This document shows, in pieces, positions 17,496 through 25,864 of a stretch of DNA of 64,000 bases. The position numbers were made by a program, and so were the translations under genes. Source of the DNA: Variovorax paradoxus. GTDB taxonomy: Bacteria > Pseudomonadota > Gammaproteobacteria > Burkholderiales > Burkholderiaceae_C. Location: positions 62,001-126,000 of the forward strand of contig NZ_JAUSRN010000004.1 in assembly GCF_030811855.1 (NCBI RefSeq), in the 5' to 3' direction. The notes under the pieces are model-generated. The model ran no database searches. It was not told the DNA's origin and was given only the letters and a program-made list of their open reading frames with translations. The stretch's first letter is position 1; the number at the start of each line of letters is the position of its first letter.

Positions 17496-17926
17496 GAGGG
17501 CTGCTCCAGTGCAATGAGTTCGTCGAGCAGCCCGTAGAGCTGGGTGAGCTTGGTCTTGCCGAGTGACTTTTCCATCCAGTCGTAGTGCGCCTCGATGCTG
17601 GTCGACAAGCGCTTTACCAGCTTCATGCCGTGTGGCGTGGCCTCGACCACCGTACGTCGCTGGTCTTCGGGATCGCGGCTGCGCGTGATGAGCTTGTCGC
17701 GCTCCATGCGCGCGAGCACGCCGGTGAGGCTGGGGCCGAGGATGAACGCCTCGCGTGCCACGTGGCCGGTTTCGACGGCGCCGTGCTCGCCGAGCACGCG
17801 CAGCACGCGCCATTGCTGGTCGGACAGCGCGTGCTCGCGCAAGCTGGGCCGCGTGTGGGCCATCACGGCTTCGCGGGCCTGCAGCAGCAGGCGCGGCAAA
17901 TTGCGGTGCGTGAAGGTGGTGCTCAA
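17492..17926 (-). CDS. hpaR: MarR-family regulator of homoprotocatechuate degradation
   Basis: 144 residues with a MarR winged-helix domain (LSDQQWRVLRVL, then GPSLTGVLARMERDKLITR as recognition helix and wing). The N-terminal FTHRNLPRLLLQAREAV is HpaR-like. The start is a TTG at 17926 with a Shine-Dalgarno GAGGT exactly 7 nt upstream; no suitable ATG lies closer. HpaR represses the meta-cleavage operon until a pathway intermediate binds. As the first gene of the operon it should be autoregulated through the palindrome at 17949-17960. Confidence 0.9.
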   Translation of the reverse strand: MSTTFTHRNLPRLLLQAREAVMAHTRPSLREHALSDQQWRVLRVLGEHGAVETGHVAREAFILGPSLTGVLARMERDKLITRSRDPEDQRRTVVEATPHGMKLVKRLSTSIEAHYDWMEKSLGKTKLTQLYGLLDELIALEQPS

Positions 17927-17948
17927 AAGCTGTACCTCGTTGAATTAG

Positions 17949-17960
17949 TTAACATGTTAA
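17949..17960. promoter_or_regulatory. Probable HpaR operator
   Basis: A perfect 12-bp palindrome, TTAACATGTTAA, sits 22 bp upstream of the hpaR TTG start and 11 bp upstream of its ribosome-binding site. The flanks extend the symmetry imperfectly to about 24 bp. Such AT-rich palindromes are typical MarR-family operators. It lies in the 99-bp hpaR-radA divergent region, so it might also affect radA transcription. Confidence 0.65.
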
Positions 17961-18025
17961 ATGATTTGGAATTTCTTTCCTAGCCGTTTTCCATCAGGGT
18001 TTGTGCGGACACCTAAACTCCCTGC

Positions 18026-19417
18026 ATGGCCAAGGAAAAAACACTATTTGTCTGCAGCGAATGCGGCGGCACCAGCCCCAAGTGGCTCGGCAAATGCCCG
18101 AGCTGCGGCGCCTGGAACACACTCATCGAGCAGGTCGCGGGCAACGGCAGCGGCCCGGCCAACAACCGCTTCGGCACGCAGTACGCCTCGCTCGCGGGAG
18201 CGTCCGAACTCGCCACGCTGTCGGAAATAGAAGCAACCGACATCGAGCGCACGCCCACCGGCCTCGAAGAACTCGACCGCGTGCTGGGCGGCGGCATCGT
18301 GTCGGGCGGCGTCACGCTCATCGGTGGCGATCCAGGCATCGGCAAGTCGACCTTGCTGCTGCAGGCGGTCGATGCGCTGCAGCGCGCGGGGCAGAACGCG
18401 CTCTACGTCACCGGCGAGGAAAGCGGCGCGCAGGTGGCGCTGCGATCGCGCCGGCTCGGCCTCGACCATTCGCAGGTGCAGGTGCTGGCCGAGATCCAGC
18501 TCGAGAAGATCATCGCCACGCTCGACGCCACGCGGCCGGCCATCGCGGTGATCGATTCGATCCAGACGGTGTACTCCGACCAGCTCACCTCCGCACCCGG
18601 TTCGGTAGCGCAGGTGCGCGAATGCGCTGCGCACCTCACGCGCTTTGCCAAGACCAGCGGCACGGCCGTGGTGCTGGTGGGCCATGTCACCAAAGAGGGC
18701 GCGCTCGCGGGTCCGCGCGTGCTCGAGCACATGGTCGACACGGTGCTGTACTTCGAGGGCGACACGCATTCGAGCTTTCGCCTCGTGCGCGCCATCAAGA
18801 ACCGCTTCGGCGCCGTGAACGAGATCGGCGTGTTCGCCATGACCGAGCGCGGCCTGAAGGGCGTGGCCAACCCGAGCGCGATCTTCCTGAGCCAGCATGC
18901 CGAGCCGGTGCCCGGCAGCGTGGTGCTGGTCACGCTCGAGGGCACGCGGCCGATGCTGGTGGAAATCCAGGCGCTGGTCGACAACGGCGGCCCAAGCCCG
19001 CGCCGCCTTTCGGTGGGCCTGGACCGCGACCGCCTCGCAATGCTGCTGGCCGTGCTGCATCGCCATGCGGGTGTGGCCTGCATGGATCAGGACGTGTTCG
19101 TCAACGCGGTGGGCGGCGTGCGCATCAGCGAACCGGCGGCCGATTTGGCCGTGATGCTCGCCATCACTTCGAGCCTGCGCGGCAAGCCGCTGCCCAAGGG
19201 CTTCATCGCGTTCGGCGAAGTGGGCCTGGCGGGTGAAGTGCGTCCCGCGCCGCGCGGCCAGGAGCGCCTGCGCGAAGCCGCCAAGCTGGGCTTCAGCGTG
19301 GCCGTGGTGCCCAAGGCCAATGCGCCGCGCAAGGGATCGAAAGAGATCGAGGGCCTGACGATTCACGCCGTCGACCGCATCGAAGAGGCGATGGACGTGG
19401 TCCGCCGCCTCGATTGA
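18026..19417 (+). CDS. radA: DNA repair protein RadA
   Basis: 463 residues. The N-terminal C4 zinc finger (CSECG...CPSCG) is followed by a RecA-like ATPase core with Walker A GGDPGIGKST near residue 98, the RadA-specific KNRFG motif, and a C-terminal Lon-protease-like domain. It promotes branch migration in recombinational repair. It is divergent from hpaR and convergent with a lipoprotein gene. The length is standard for the family. Confidence 0.97.
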   Translation: MAKEKTLFVCSECGGTSPKWLGKCPSCGAWNTLIEQVAGNGSGPANNRFGTQYASLAGASELATLSEIEATDIERTPTGLEELDRVLGGGIVSGGVTLIGGDPGIGKSTLLLQAVDALQRAGQNALYVTGEESGAQVALRSRRLGLDHSQVQVLAEIQLEKIIATLDATRPAIAVIDSIQTVYSDQLTSAPGSVAQVRECAAHLTRFAKTSGTAVVLVGHVTKEGALAGPRVLEHMVDTVLYFEGDTHSSFRLVRAIKNRFGAVNEIGVFAMTERGLKGVANPSAIFLSQHAEPVPGSVVLVTLEGTRPMLVEIQALVDNGGPSPRRLSVGLDRDRLAMLLAVLHRHAGVACMDQDVFVNAVGGVRISEPAADLAVMLAITSSLRGKPLPKGFIAFGEVGLAGEVRPAPRGQERLREAAKLGFSVAVVPKANAPRKGSKEIEGLTIHAVDRIEEAMDVVRRLD

Positions 19418-19437
19418 ATTCACTCGAGGAAAAAAAT

Positions 19438-19464
19438 GCCCGGCGCGCCAGTGACGCGCCGGGC
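19438..19464 (-). terminator. Rho-independent terminator of the lipoprotein gene
   Basis: A perfect 10-bp stem (GCCCGGCGCG / CGCGCCGGGC) with a 7-nt loop. On the minus strand it is followed by a run of seven T (19436 down to 19430). It therefore terminates the minus-strand lipoprotein transcript; on the plus strand no T run follows, so radA is not clearly served. Confidence 0.8.
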
Positions 19465-19472
19465 CACCCTCC

Positions 19473-19928
19473 CTACCCCCCGATGTGCATCGTGAACGCC
19501 GGTCCGCCGTTGAGCACGCATTGGCCGCTGCCCAACGTGGCCGAGTTCATCGTGTACTGGCAACTCAGGTTGCCGCCGCGATTGCCGCTGGCGTTCGCCA
19601 GGCCGGCACCTCGCGAGCCGGCAACCCGGGTCGCCTCTCCCTGGAACTGCTCCCCACCGATCTGCGCATTGAAATGGCCGCGGCCGTTCATGTCGTTGGT
19701 CACCGTGCCTGCGACGGTTCCGTAGCGCGCCGCTTCGGCGTTCGACGGATACAGCCGCGCACTGAAGCTCTGCGCCAACGGACCCGGTGCAACGGCATAA
19801 GCCTGCGAGGGCGGCGCCGCGGGTGCGGGTTGTCCGAGTGGCACCACGTAGCAACCGCTGAGGACGGTGGCCGTGAGCGCGGCGGCGAGGGTGAGACGAA
19901 TGAAGCTGACAGGACGCGGACGATTCAT
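19473..19928 (-). CDS. Putative outer-membrane lipoprotein
   Basis: 151 residues. The N-terminal signal peptide ends in the lipobox LSGC, giving a lipidated Cys at about residue 26; residue +2 is Tyr rather than Asp, which favours the outer membrane. A Pro/Ala-rich linker follows, then a Gly/Asn-rich domain (GTVAGTVTNDMNGRGHFNAQ) with two further Cys near the end that may pair. No known function recognised. It is monocistronic with its own strong terminator. Confidence 0.8.
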   Translation of the reverse strand: MNRPRPVSFIRLTLAAALTATVLSGCYVVPLGQPAPAAPPSQAYAVAPGPLAQSFSARLYPSNAEAARYGTVAGTVTNDMNGRGHFNAQIGGEQFQGEATRVAGSRGAGLANASGNRGGNLSCQYTMNSATLGSGQCVLNGGPAFTMHIGG

Positions 19929-20155
19929 ACGCTTTTCAGTGGCCCGGGCAGATGCCCGTGCGGTGAAATGTGCCGGCTTGCGCGACCGCGCTACTTGCTT
20001 TTAGCGATGAGTACCGCCGCGCGCGCCCGGCAGTAGCCATGGCCGCTACTGCCGCCCGTCTTGCCAGTGCGGCAAGAAAAGCGCCGCCGATCCACATGCG
20101 AACTTTTGAATGACGCCAGGAAGGCGAGGATCGCCGGGCGGCGACAATGCGCCCC

Positions 20156-20575
20156 ATGAATTTTCAGAAATTGCTGGTGCCCGTGGGCGGCATCATCCTT
20201 CTCGGGCTTGCATGGCGCAGCTACGGTTGGGCCGGCGTGGCGCTGACCGGCGGCGCGATCGTGATGTTTTTGCTGTTGCACTTCAACCGCGCGATGCAGG
20301 TGCTCAAGCGGGCGGCCGATCGGCCCGTGGGCTACGTCGCGAGCGCGGTGATGCTGAACGCCAAGCTCAAGAAGGGCGCGACGCTGATGCACGTCATCGC
20401 GATGACGCGCGCACTTGGCGAGCTGCATTCACCCAAGGACGAGCAGCCCGAGCTCTATCGCTGGACCGACACGGGCGGCTCGTATGTCGACGCCGTGTTC
20501 AACGGCGGCAAGCTGCAGAGCTGGACGCTGACGCGGCCCGAGGCGCCGCCCGAAGAAGAAACGCCGGCGAGCTGA
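20156..20575 (+). CDS. Small inner-membrane protein of unknown function
   Basis: 139 residues from the ATG at 20156 (MNFQKLLVPVGG); an ATG at 20147 in the same frame would add three residues. Two adjacent hydrophobic segments occupy about residues 5-45, followed by a soluble domain with RPVGYVASAVMLNAKLKKGATL and a Pro/Glu-rich end. It is convergent with rdgC, 27 bp apart. Family not recognised beyond a conserved hypothetical of Burkholderiales. Confidence 0.75.
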   Translation: MNFQKLLVPVGGIILLGLAWRSYGWAGVALTGGAIVMFLLLHFNRAMQVLKRAADRPVGYVASAVMLNAKLKKGATLMHVIAMTRALGELHSPKDEQPELYRWTDTGGSYVDAVFNGGKLQSWTLTRPEAPPEEETPAS

Positions 20576-20602
20576 TCAGGCAAGCCGGGCGGGGCGCCGT
20601 CT

Positions 20603-21613
20603 TCAGAACGGCGCGTCTTCTTCTTCCTCGACGGCGTCGGCCGGTGTCGAGGTGGTGGGCGCCGCAGCAGGCACTGCCTCCGGTTTCGCGCTCTCGTCCT
20701 TCGGGGCGCCCGAGAATGCCGCTTCACCGCCCAGCGCGTCGAGCAGCGCCGGCACCAGCTGGCCGAGTTCGCCCGTGGCAATGGCCACGTCGGCATCGAA
20801 GTTGTCTTCCTTCTTGCCGCCCGAGGCACCGTCGCCCGTGCCCTCGAGGAACACGATCTTGCGGATCAGCATGCCATGCGTCAGCTCGAAGGACACGCGG
20901 TCGTCCCAGGTGAGCGCCAGGCGCGTCGGGCGCTTGCCGTCGGTGATGTGCTTTTGCACTTCCTCGATGTCGAGCGGATGCTTGGCATAGCGCACCACGG
21001 CTTTCGAATCGTCCGAGGCCTTGAGCTCGCACTCGCGGTCGATGGTGAAGCCGGCCGGCGGCTCCTGCGTGAGCAGCCAGTTGGCCATGGCGGCGGCCGG
21101 CTCGATCTGCGTGTTGATGAGGGCCACGGCAAAGCCGTCGAGCGACTTCACCAGGCTGGTCACCACCTCGTCGGCCCGTGCGGCATTGGCGCTGTTGATC
21201 ACCAGGCGACGCTCGGCCTGGTCGATCCACACGGCCACGCGGGCGCTGCGCGTGAAGGCCATTGGCAGCAGCTCGAGCGTGATGTCTTCCTTGAGCTCCT
21301 TCTTTTCCTTCTTGCCGGGCTTGCGGCCGGTGGTGGCCTCGATCTGCGCGCAGCGCTCGTCGAGCTTGCGGCGCACCACGGAACCGGGGACGGCCTTGCT
21401 CTCGATCATGTATTCGACCAGCCACTGGCCGCCGATGGATTCGGCCAGCGGGCCATTGGCCTCGCCGCGGGGCTCCACCCAGCCGGCGGACTTTTCCTGC
21501 GAGGGGCCGCAGGGCTCGAAGCGCTGCTTGCCGAGACCTTCTTCCACCTCGGTCAATGTTTGGGACCAGGCAGGTTCGATGCGATAGACGATGACGTTCT
21601 TGAATACGGACAC
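20603..21613 (-). CDS. rdgC: Recombination-associated protein RdgC
   Basis: 336 residues. The GTG start at 21613 is preceded by AAAAGGG and gives MSVFKNVIVYRI, the family N-terminus. RdgC forms a ring that binds duplex DNA and modulates RecA. Family features are the ESKAVPGSVVRR segment, the lysine-rich stretch near residue 110 (KKEKKELKED) and ITLELLPMAF. The end carries an extra acidic Ala/Pro-rich tail of about 40 residues. Divergent from ilvE with 138 bp between. Confidence 0.93.
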   Translation of the reverse strand: MSVFKNVIVYRIEPAWSQTLTEVEEGLGKQRFEPCGPSQEKSAGWVEPRGEANGPLAESIGGQWLVEYMIESKAVPGSVVRRKLDERCAQIEATTGRKPGKKEKKELKEDITLELLPMAFTRSARVAVWIDQAERRLVINSANAARADEVVTSLVKSLDGFAVALINTQIEPAAAMANWLLTQEPPAGFTIDRECELKASDDSKAVVRYAKHPLDIEEVQKHITDGKRPTRLALTWDDRVSFELTHGMLIRKIVFLEGTGDGASGGKKEDNFDADVAIATGELGQLVPALLDALGGEAAFSGAPKDESAKPEAVPAAAPTTSTPADAVEEEEDAPF

Positions 21614-21751
21614 GGAAACCCTTTTTCCACTGGTTTGGACAACCGGCCATTGTCGGGCACCCCGTTCCGGGGCCGGCCGTAAAATCGCAAGCTTTTGCGA
21701 CTTCCTCTCCGTCGCACCCCCACACCGCTTCCCAAACAAAGGAATCAGGAA

Positions 21752-22705
21752 ATGAGCTCGATCCCCCCCTCGCTGGACGACCGTGACGGCAAGATCTGGA
21801 TGGACGGCGAACTCGTGGACTGGCGCGACGCCAAGATCCACGTGCTGAGCCACACGCTGCACTACGGCTGCGGCGCCTTCGAGGGCGTGCGCGCCTACAA
21901 GACGGCCGATGGCGGCACGTCCATCTTTCGCCTGGCCGAGCACACCGAGCGCCTGTTCAACAGCGCCAAGATCCTGCGCATGAAGATCCCGTTCACGCCA
22001 GAACAGCTGAACGAAGCCCAGAAGCAGGTCGTGCGCGAGAACAAGCTCGAAAGCTGCTACCTGCGTCCGCTGATCTGGATCGGCTCCGAAAAGCTGGGCG
22101 TGAGCCCCAAGGGCAACCGGATCCACGCCATGGTCGCGGCCTGGTCCTGGGGCGCCTACCTGGGCGAAGAGGGCATGCGGCGCGGCATCCGCGTGAAGAC
22201 CTCCAGCTACACCCGCCACCACGTCAACATCACGATGACGCAGGCCAAGTCGGTGAGCAACTACACCAACTCGATCCTCGCCAACATGGAAGCGCTGGAT
22301 GACGGCTACGACGAGGCGCTGCTGCTCGATGCGAGCGGCTTTGTCTCCGAAGGCGCGGGCGAGAACATCTTCGTGGTCAAGGGCGGCGTGGTCTACACGC
22401 CCGACCTGTCGGCCGGCGCGCTCAACGGCATCACGCGCAACACCATCCTGCACGTGTGCAAGGACCTCGGCATCGAACTCGTGCAAAAGCGCATCACGCG
22501 CGACGAGGTCTACATCTCCGACGAAGCCTTCTTCACCGGCACCGCCGCCGAAGTGACGCCCATCCGCGAACTCGACCGTGTCGAAATCGGCAACCGCGGC
22601 GACGGCGGCTCGCGCGGCCCGATCACCGAGAAGATCCAGGCGGCCTTCTTCGACATCGTGAACGGCAAGAATCCAAAGTACGCCCATTGGCTCACGAAAG
22701 TCTGA
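21752..22705 (+). CDS. ilvE: Branched-chain amino-acid aminotransferase
   Basis: 317 residues, fold-type IV PLP aminotransferase. It transfers amino groups between glutamate and the oxo-acids of Leu, Ile and Val. Visible are HTLHYGCGAFEGVRAY near the N-terminus, the PLP-lysine region TQAKSVSNYTNS, and the cofactor loop LDASGFVSEGAGENIF. The RBS AGGAA lies just before the ATG at 21752. It is followed 8 bp later by the zf-CHCC gene, probably in the same transcript. Confidence 0.95.
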   Translation: MSSIPPSLDDRDGKIWMDGELVDWRDAKIHVLSHTLHYGCGAFEGVRAYKTADGGTSIFRLAEHTERLFNSAKILRMKIPFTPEQLNEAQKQVVRENKLESCYLRPLIWIGSEKLGVSPKGNRIHAMVAAWSWGAYLGEEGMRRGIRVKTSSYTRHHVNITMTQAKSVSNYTNSILANMEALDDGYDEALLLDASGFVSEGAGENIFVVKGGVVYTPDLSAGALNGITRNTILHVCKDLGIELVQKRITRDEVYISDEAFFTGTAAEVTPIRELDRVEIGNRGDGGSRGPITEKIQAAFFDIVNGKNPKYAHWLTKV

Positions 22706-22713
22706 GAAAACCC

Positions 22714-22923
22714 ATGCCTACCAACGCAGTCGTCGAACTCCTGGCCAAGGATCTGAACCATCAAGGCGGCGTGTTCTGCCCCAGCCCCAAGGCAGACATG
22801 AAGCTCTGGGACACCCATCCCAAGGTCTATCTGGACGTGGCGCGCACCGGCGAAGCCAAGTGCCCGTACTGCGGCACGCTCTACCGCCTGAAGGCGGGCG
22901 AGACGGTGTCGTCCCGGCATTGA
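22714..22923 (+). CDS. zf-CHCC zinc-finger domain protein
   Basis: 69 residues with the CHCC zinc-finger pattern: C22, H35, C50 and C53 (VFCP...HPKVYLDV...KCPYCGTLYRL). The fold is shared with a small subunit of mitochondrial complex I. The bacterial proteins are small and of uncertain role. It is encoded directly behind ilvE, and its stop codon overlaps the TTG start of the next gene. Confidence 0.9.
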   Translation: MPTNAVVELLAKDLNHQGGVFCPSPKADMKLWDTHPKVYLDVARTGEAKCPYCGTLYRLKAGETVSSRH

Positions 22924-23336
22924 CCGTTCGCGGTCTGTTGGGCCGCTTCGGCGCCGCCTACCTGCTCCTCTTGGTCATCCTTGGGCTGGCGCTGAACCTG
23001 TTTGGCGTCAAGGCCAATGCGGGCGTCAACACGGCCGCACTCCTGGGCGCCGTGATGTGGGTGTGCATGGCCTTCGGCAAGAAGAACGGCCGCTACCTGG
23101 CGCGCAACGAGAAAACCCGCGCCGTGCTCGGGATGATCGCCATCGACCTGGCCATTCAGGCGGCGGTTTCGGTGTCGGCGGCCCTGGCCGCTGGTGCCGC
23201 GCTCTTGCAACTGGGGCCGATGCTGCTGGTGCTGCTTTTCGTCGGCCTGCTGCACGCCGGGGTAATCTACTTTTTCGTCGGAATGGCCGGGCGGCAATTC
23301 GCGGCGGCCGAAGCCAGGCGCAGCAGCCGTCGCTAG
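22920..23336 (+). CDS. Small four-helix membrane protein (ABZJ_00895-like)
   Basis: About 138 residues with four predicted membrane helices and a basic C-terminus. The most economical start is a TTG at 22920 that overlaps the zf-CHCC stop (TTGA), implying coupled translation; the frame is open upstream to a GTG at 22860. It resembles the ABZJ_00895 family of unknown function. It ends in TAG immediately next to the stop of the convergent ligase gene. Confidence 0.7.
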   Translation: MTVRGLLGRFGAAYLLLLVILGLALNLFGVKANAGVNTAALLGAVMWVCMAFGKKNGRYLARNEKTRAVLGMIAIDLAIQAAVSVSAALAAGAALLQLGPMLLVLLFVGLLHAGVIYFFVGMAGRQFAAAEARRSSRR

Positions 23337-24599
23337 CTAGCTAGACTGCGGCACGGCTTCATCGAGCACCGCTGCGATGCGGCGCGTCGGCCACAGGCCG
23401 CGCCAGGGCAGCGTATCCCGCGGTTCCTGTGCGAGCCGCAGGTAGACCATCGCGATCCACAGCAGCGCCAGGCCGATCTGCGCGTCGCGCATTGCCGAGT
23501 TCACACTCGACGCGATCAGCGCGATCAGCGTGGCGGCGAGCGCGTAGCGGCCCGCGATGTCGGGTCTTTTCCACGCCTGCCAGACGGCGCCGGCCATGAT
23601 GACCAAGAGGCTCAGCAAGGCCGGCAGGCCGCCCTGCGCGCCCACCCACAAAAAGTCGTTGTGCGGCATGTTCGAATCGGCGAAGAGCACCGGTCCGCGC
23701 TTGTGCCACTGGTCGGTCCAGCCGCCAATGCCCCAGCCGGTGAGCGGCCGGTCAGCAATCATGAGGCCTGTGTCGCGGTACATGTAGTAGCGGATAACCC
23801 AGCTGCCCTTGAAGATCTCGCCGGCCTGCGCCTTCTCGATTTCCTCCACGCCGGTCTCGACCTTGTGCTGCAGCTGCGGCAGCTGATACAGCGCCGCCGC
23901 CAGCACCACGGCACCCAGCACCAGCGCGCTCACCAGCATCTTCAGGTGGCTGCGCCATTGGTGGATGCACACCACGGGAATCACCAGCATCAGCGCGAGC
24001 ACCGACGTGCGCGAGGTCAGCGGCAGCGCCACCACCAGGCCCAGCCCGAGCACCAGCACAAAGGCGGGGACGGCGCGCAGCGGCCTGTGCGCGGCGATCT
24101 GCGCAATGCCCCACACGGCAGCCGTGGACGCCACCACGCTGAAAAGCAGCGCGTTGCTGATCGACTTGTTGCCCACTTCCATGACCACCGCGCGCAGCGG
24201 CGACCAGATTGGAAAGCCGAAGGCGTAATAGGCCACGATCAGCAAGACGTTCAGCGCCGCGATCAGCAGGAAGCCGCGCAGCGCCCATATCGCTTCCTCG
24301 CGCGTGAGCGCCATCGCCATCAAGATGGTGAGGCCGATGCGCAGCCCGTGGAACAGGTTCGAGCCGGTCTCGGGGTAGTGCGGCCCGATGGCCAGCACGA
24401 TGAAGGTCCAGGCCAGGTACGCCACCATCGGCCACCACAGCGGGTTGGCACGCAGCCGCGCATAGCGTTCGCGGTAGCCGCCGGCCAGGCCCATGGTGGC
24501 GAGCAGCAGCAGGGCCGAAAGGTAAGTGACGCCGACGGGCATGAACACCACCAGCCCCCAGAACATGGCCGCGGGCCTGACGATGTGCGATCTCTGCAT
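23337..24599 (-). CDS. O-antigen ligase/polymerase (Wzy_C) family membrane protein
   Basis: 420 residues with about ten to eleven hydrophobic segments and one large periplasmic loop around residues 250-310 (the loop holds RDTGLMIADRPLTGWGIGG and PHNDFLWVG, typical of the Wzy_C region). Members transfer O-antigen or polymerise surface polysaccharide at the periplasmic face. There is no other lipopolysaccharide gene beside it, so the acceptor is unknown. Confidence 0.88.
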   Translation of the reverse strand: MQRSHIVRPAAMFWGLVVFMPVGVTYLSALLLLATMGLAGGYRERYARLRANPLWWPMVAYLAWTFIVLAIGPHYPETGSNLFHGLRIGLTILMAMALTREEAIWALRGFLLIAALNVLLIVAYYAFGFPIWSPLRAVVMEVGNKSISNALLFSVVASTAAVWGIAQIAAHRPLRAVPAFVLVLGLGLVVALPLTSRTSVLALMLVIPVVCIHQWRSHLKMLVSALVLGAVVLAAALYQLPQLQHKVETGVEEIEKAQAGEIFKGSWVIRYYMYRDTGLMIADRPLTGWGIGGWTDQWHKRGPVLFADSNMPHNDFLWVGAQGGLPALLSLLVIMAGAVWQAWKRPDIAGRYALAATLIALIASSVNSAMRDAQIGLALLWIAMVYLRLAQEPRDTLPWRGLWPTRRIAAVLDEAVPQSS

Positions 24600-24658
24600 A
24601 GGGGCGGGATTTTAGGTGGGGCCCGCTGGCCCAACCTGACTGCGCGCGCGGCGCCCGG

Positions 24659-25855
24659 TTAGGTGGCGCCGCTTGCCGCCGGCAACCGGATGACGAAGCT
24701 CGCGCCGCCGCCCGGGCGCTCCTCGCAGCGCACGCTGCCGCCATGCCGCTCGGCGATCGACTTCACCAGCGCCAACCCCAGGCCGACGCCGCCATTGCGC
24801 TCGCTGGCGCCAGGCAGCCGGTAGAAGGGCTCGAAGATGCGCTCGCGCAGGGCCGCCGGCACGCCCGGGCCCCGGTCGTTCACGCGCACAGTCGCAAAGC
24901 CGTTGGCGCTGCCGAGCTCGACCGAGATTTCGCCCGCGCCATAGCGGCGGGCGTTCTCCAGCAAGTTGCGGATCGCGCGGCGCAGCAGGCGCGAAACGCC
25001 CGGCACCGTGAGCTTGGCGTTGTCGGTGCCTTCCACCAGGTCGAGCTCGGCATTCACCTGCGAGCACTCCTCGGCCGCGAGCCCGGTGAGATCGACCGCC
25101 TCGATGGTGCCCACGTCGGCCTCGCTCGCGTCGAGCCGGCTGGCCAGCAGGATTTCGTCGATAAGCTGGTCGAGCTCGCCGATGTTGCGCGAGATCTCGT
25201 CGCGCGCGGCGGGGCTCGGGCGTTCGCCCATCAGCTCCAAACCCATGCGGATGCGGGTGAGCGGCGAACGCAGCTCGTGCGACGCATTGGCCAGCAGCGA
25301 TTTGTGGGAGCGCACCAGTTTTTCGATGCGTTCGGCCGATGCGTTGAAACGTTTGGAGAGATCAGCCACTTCGTCCTGCCCTTCTTCGGTCACGCGCACC
25401 GAGAGATCGCCTTCGCCCCAGCGTTGCACGCCGCGTTGCAATGTTTCCAGCCGCTGGGTGAGCCTCCGCACGATGGGGTACACGCCCAGAGCCACTGCAA
25501 TGCCCACGAGGGCGATCATCCAGCCGAGCCCGAAAGGCGTGCGCCAGGGTGCGAAGCCGCCGCCGGGCGGGCGGTCGCGCGGCGCCACGCGCAGCGTGAT
25601 GGCCTTGCCGTCACTCAGCGTCACGTCGAACTCCAGGCCCTGGCCCGGCACGCGCAGCGCCTTGCCGCTGCCGATGGGCCGGTCTTGCGCGTCGAGTACC
25701 ACCACGTTGCGCGGCACCGGCGCCAAGCGCTCGCGCTCGGCCTCCGCCGCCTCGCGCACGATCCAGTTGGCCATCAACGTGAGGATGACGACGCCGCCCA
25801 CCACCGCGAGCCAGATGCGGACGTACAGGTGGCGGGAATAGAGGTTGCGCAGCAT
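24659..25855 (-). CDS. Two-component sensor histidine kinase
   Basis: 398 residues from the ATG at 25855 (a TTG one codon earlier is also possible). One membrane helix near the N-terminus, a short periplasmic domain of about 70 residues, a second helix, then HAMP (RLTQRLETLQRGVQRW), the HisKA box with NASHELRSPLTR (phospho-His near residue 193), and a HATPase domain with LLENARRYG, DRGPGVP and GGVGLGLALV. It pairs with the response regulator that ends 9 bp upstream. The signal is unknown. Confidence 0.95.
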   Translation of the reverse strand: MLRNLYSRHLYVRIWLAVVGGVVILTLMANWIVREAAEAERERLAPVPRNVVVLDAQDRPIGSGKALRVPGQGLEFDVTLSDGKAITLRVAPRDRPPGGGFAPWRTPFGLGWMIALVGIAVALGVYPIVRRLTQRLETLQRGVQRWGEGDLSVRVTEEGQDEVADLSKRFNASAERIEKLVRSHKSLLANASHELRSPLTRIRMGLELMGERPSPAARDEISRNIGELDQLIDEILLASRLDASEADVGTIEAVDLTGLAAEECSQVNAELDLVEGTDNAKLTVPGVSRLLRRAIRNLLENARRYGAGEISVELGSANGFATVRVNDRGPGVPAALRERIFEPFYRLPGASERNGGVGLGLALVKSIAERHGGSVRCEERPGGGASFVIRLPAASGAT

Positions 25856-25864
25856 CAATCGGTG

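Noticed and set aside
20031..20051. CAGTAGC/GCTACTG hairpin upstream of the small membrane protein gene
   Set aside because: A 7-bp stem without a T run and far from gene ends; such repeats are common by chance in GC-rich intergenic DNA.
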